From [Phialemoniopsis] sp. UDSM-2020 (lineage: Eukaryota > Ascomycota > Sordariomycetes > Thyridiales > Thyridiaceae): a DNA stretch of 64,000 nucleotides. A program made the translations under genes and the position numbers. The notes under the pieces are model-generated. The model saw only the letters and a program-made list of their open reading frames with translations, did not search any database and was not told where the DNA came from. Shown piece after piece: positions 60,604-64,000 of this stretch. The stretch covers positions 301,501-365,500 of the forward strand of contig JAEILZ010000009.1 of NCBI GenBank assembly GCA_018873225.1, read 5' to 3'. Position 1 is the first letter of the stretch; each line of letters starts with the position of its first letter.

Positions 60604-62567
60604 CGTGACAGCTGTGTAGGGGGTGCTGTCGCTATCATTTGCGATCTACGGGGTCGCAATAAACTTTGGGTTTTACGTTTCCAAAAGAGAAAAGACACGA
60701 TGATGTCGTGTGTGTGCGTATGTGCGCGCAGAGTAATCAGATGGAGCACAGCACAGCACACAGCTTTAAGCGACCATTGTTATTATTGTTTACGACCGGG
60801 TTGAGTTTAGCAGCGCATCAGCCGCAAAAAGAGGTGTGAATCCCGGACCCTTGTCTCTTTCGTCTCCTCTCTAGTCTCGACTACCGCCGGACAGTGGGGC
60901 GAACTTTTTCTTTCTGGGCGGGAAAACGGGGTGGCTGGGGAACCACAGCGTCGAGGTGGTCGAATAAGCACAGCTCGAATGGACGAGAAGAGGAGGCTGG
61001 AGGAGCCAGAGGAGATGGCGGGCCCTTGATGAGTTGGCAGAGGCAAAGATCGGGCACCGTCACATGGCAAAACACGTGTGTGTCATCAAAGCAATCTCGG
61101 TCTCTTTTTGGCCCCCTCGCTGATGCCGCCCAATGATGGTACTCGGATGGCCTTGAACGAAGAGGAGAACGACAGAGACTGCAGGCCTCCTGGCTTGGGT
61201 GTTAGACTTCACCGCCTCGCATCATCGAGGAAGCCAGCTCCAACAGGTTCAATTCAAGAGAAGCAAAAGTCTGCTCGCTTGCCTCGAACAACTGAGTTGG
61301 CCTCTCTTACACTTACAGGGTATGCTTCCATGCTGAACACCGTACGTTGCCTCCATGGGTAAGCGCTGTGCGCGTCTGAACAGCGCATACATGATGTTTT
61401 GGTCGCCCAGCGACTAAAGAAATGGGGTAAAACATAGCCCAAATGGGGCGGGTACCAGGACGGCTTCGGCGCGAAGCCGTCGACAAGACACTTTCTCGGG
61501 AACAGCCGCTCACCAGAACTGATGGGTGGCACGCTAATCAACCTGCCTCACACCACTAGGCCGGCCGTACTTTGCGCGGCGCTGCTGGAAATCTTTGTAA
61601 GTGGAGGAAATAAAGTGTCATGGACCGCACGTAATTGAGCAATGATCGCGTTGAGATTGCCGTGGTTTTCCCCGTACAATTTAACAAGAGAGACATAATC
61701 GCCTGTCTTTCCCTTGGGGTTTGCTGTCGAATTGTGTGGCACTCACTTGGAGTATCTAAAAAGGGTGCAATACGTGATGGGAGGGCCTCAAGGCACATCG
61801 GCAGCCGAGGGATCAGCTTCGTTATAGTCAATGTCTTTGACAATGAAAGGTTTGATATTTTCGTGCTGTATAATGGGATACTCCGTCTTGGGAAGGGAGA
61901 GTGGCAGGGTTGTCTGCAAGGCTGGATTAAGCATATTGTTTCGTCTGATATTTGTTTTCATCTGATTTGAGAACTCGTCCGATGTACAAAAACATAGATG
62001 AGCTTTCATCTGATATCAACTCATCCCTAATTACAGAAGCTTGACATGACAAGCCGGCGGGTATTCGAGCGGTGAAAGAGGCAATGACCATTCAATCATT
62101 TGCCGTTTCAGGACATCCCGCAGCGACAAGGTAGAAGGGCTTCTTGGAGTTAGAAGACTCAGATCGCTGCTTGTTTGACTTACTTATAGGTTTCCAACGA
62201 AGCGGAAGCCATTTTCTACAGAGATACTTGATGTTGACAAAGTATTACAGCTCTGCAGTAACTTCATTAATTCCTACCGTTAAGGAAAACAACAACACAA
62301 TATGATCTCTTGCAAAATTCCACAACGTTCATTGATCTTTTTCAATTGTCTATGCTATGTGCATTGAGCTGTACCCTAAACAATTCCAAGTATCTCTAGA
62401 GCTCGTTCATGATGAAGAAGGATAACGCCGATGATGCAGCCTCTTTGCAATTCCAAGCATGGGGATTCGATAGACAGATATCCCTCGAGGGTATTCACAC
62501 TTCAAAGTATGTACGACGGCTGATAATTCGCCAAGGAAAAAAAGCAAAATATGCCATGTGACGACCC
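60604..62567. other. Intergenic region between leashin and the GH7 gene, with possible coding remnant
   Basis: About 2 kb. The right end of the leashin gene's promoter is T- and G-rich. On the minus strand, two out-of-frame peptide-like stretches occur at 62009-61788 and 61742-61548, separated by stops; they may be a decayed gene but match nothing I recognise. The stretch 62.0-62.57 kb is AT-rich and probably holds the GH7 gene's 3' UTR. Confidence 0.4.
61548..62009 (-). pseudogene. Possible decayed gene fragment, unrecognised
   Basis: Two adjoining minus-strand stretches have balanced, protein-like composition: 62009-61788, containing YPIIQHENIKPFIVKDIDYN, and 61742-61548, containing GDYVSLVKLYGENHGNLNAI. 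They lie in different frames and neither is joined by a usable intron. They could be the remains of one broken gene or chance. No family is recognised. Confidence 0.2.
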
Positions 62568-64000
62568 TTACTTCTTGTAAGTAGATCCGATGGTCCCAAA
62601 CTATTTGATACATCCAGTCAGCGTTTAATCAAAGACGACCGCGACGGGGACTCAAAACTAACCTTGATGTTTGAATACGTCACAGATGATCCGGGATACT
62701 GCGACTCAAGCGTACTCGGATCACCGGACGAAGAGCTACAACGACCGCGCATCACACCAGCTTTGGTGGTCGCTGCGGTGTCGGGATACCGACTGTCGAG
62801 CCACTTCATGCCAGCAACACTACAGACAACACGTTAGTAAGAAGCCATCGACGCTTAACATCTCCAGAACCACTTACTGGTCGTCCCAGATACTCAATAC
62901 CAGCACCATGCTCTTGAGCGCCTGGCCCATCTGCGCCATGCCGCCGACCTCGCCAAAGTAATTCCTGTCGCCAAACGCCGACTTGATGTTCTTGCAGTAC
63001 GCGTCGGAGATGCTGCTCGTCGCGCTGACGCCCTTGATGTTGGTGTTGACGTTGCTGACGACCTTGCCGTTCTGCACGTAGATGCGGTTGATCTGCTTGA
63101 GCGTGCCGCTGTCCTGGCCGTTGCTGGTGACGAACTGCGTCACGACGGTGAAGGGCTTGCGCGTGTCGACCTGCTTGCCCGGGCCAAAGAAGTTCTGGTT
63201 ACCCACGCGGTAGGGGTTGAAGTCGCAGCCGTCCCTGTCGCAGACGTTGCTGTAGCGGCTGGTGCCGGCGCCGCACTGCGCGTTGCCCGAGCAGCGCGAA
63301 GGGCCGTTTGTCCTGCACGGGTGAGGGGTGAAGGCCGTCGAGTCCGAGTTGGCTTCCCAGAGATCCATCTCGGGACAGCAAGAGCCGTAGTTGCCGAAGC
63401 CAGCATTCCTGTTCCAGCTATTTACGTTGGCCTAGAGGTTCTGGTTAGGTATAGGTCTCACAAGGAGATGGGCTTGTGAATACATACCTCGCCGTTGATG
63501 AACTTGATGTCTTGCGGACATTGAGCATCACAGTACCCAGTGCCGTACTTTGCACCAGCCTTGTTGCCAGAGTACTTGGCCATGCCACCATCTGCATCCA
63601 TCTGGCTAAAATAGAGAGCGCCGTTGAGACCGCACCTAGGGGGTAGATCAGTACATGATTACACGGAAGGCTGTGTGATAGAATGACTTACGGCAAGTTG
63701 CTGACATCAACATCGAAAGCGAACTCCCTGTTTAGCAGGTTGAACATGCGATACTTGTTGTTTGGCGACACCAGGTAGACGCGGGAACCAACAGTCTTGC
63801 CGTTGGCAGTGTTTGTGACAAAGTTGAGCTTCAAGGAGCCGCTCGATGGTGATGTGATGCCATACGTCTTCCCATAGTCGGCGCCTTCCAGGACACAATT
63901 CTGCACGCACTTCTGGCCATCCGGGCAGTATTTGGGGTCCCACTGAGTACCACTGTAGCAGTTGGTGTAGCCTTGATTCGTGTGTATCCATCTCCAATTG
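62568..64000 (-). CDS. GH7 cellobiohydrolase (CBH I type), N-terminus beyond the window
   Basis: Five exons are visible: beyond 64000-63692, 63635-63488, 63431-62878, 62819-62663 and 62600-62568. Phases agree; 400 residues are present. The signal peptide and about the first 37 mature residues, judged from the usual position of the NWRW motif, lie past the window end. It cleaves cellobiose from the reducing ends of cellulose in the extracellular space. The catalytic signature reads EMDLWE in exon 3 of those visible (nucleophile Glu 63369-63371, Asp 63363-63365, acid/base Glu 63354-63356), preceded by GSCC. Further family marks are [65 protein letters not shown] and the closing SNIKFGTIGST. Length from catalytic site to stop fits CBH I rather than endoglucanase I. 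It ends directly after the catalytic domain, with no linker or CBM1. Confidence 0.93.

Overview
This window is chromosomal DNA from a filamentous ascomycete (Pezizomycotina, most likely a Sordariomycete). The evidence is short introns of about 45-130 nt with GTNNGT donors and CTAAC-type branch points, a velvet-family regulator, a Zn2Cys6/fungal_trans transcription factor, a GH7 cellobiohydrolase, and a giant leashin-type ('involucrin repeat') Woronin-body tether gene. I found no tRNA, rRNA, CRISPR array or intact transposon. Exon joins were read by eye from splice signals, reading phase and family similarity; no search or aligner was run.

Left part (1-11.7 kb): a small secreted Asn-rich protein with an internal duplication (+), a GC-rich polytopic MBOAT/wax-synthase-like acyltransferase in two exons (+), and, converging on it, a complete ten-exon telomerase reverse transcriptase (-). 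A 2.9 kb intergenic stretch separates TERT from the next gene.

Middle (11.7-39.4 kb): a 2,103-residue DH-BAR-SH3 Rho-family exchange factor (+), a 6.6 kb stretch with no gene I can support, the velvet regulator VelB (+, six exons), a small GRGGxGN-repeat protein of the Par32/DUF3602 type (+), a GNAT acetyltransferase (+, four exons), uroporphyrinogen decarboxylase HEM12 (-, five exons) sharing a short divergent promoter with a large unrecognised, probably mitochondrial protein (+), and a Zn2Cys6 transcription factor (+, three exons).

Right part (39.4-64 kb): one weak small ORF (+), then a single minus-strand gene of two exons spanning 41.8-60.6 kb. It encodes about 6,236 residues: a basic N-terminus, about 40 lysine-rich blocks alternating with acidic spacers, and a coiled-coil C-terminal domain. 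I read it as leashin (LAH), which anchors Woronin bodies near septa. The window ends inside a GH7 cellobiohydrolase (-), followed through five visible exons to its stop.

The genes do not form a biosynthetic cluster. They look like housekeeping and developmental genes (telomere maintenance, heme synthesis, polarity, septal-pore biology, velvet control) with a few accessory ones (secreted protein, MBOAT enzyme, cellulase). The strongest leads are the architecture of the leashin locus, including a start codon lying inside its only intron, and the duplicated secreted protein.
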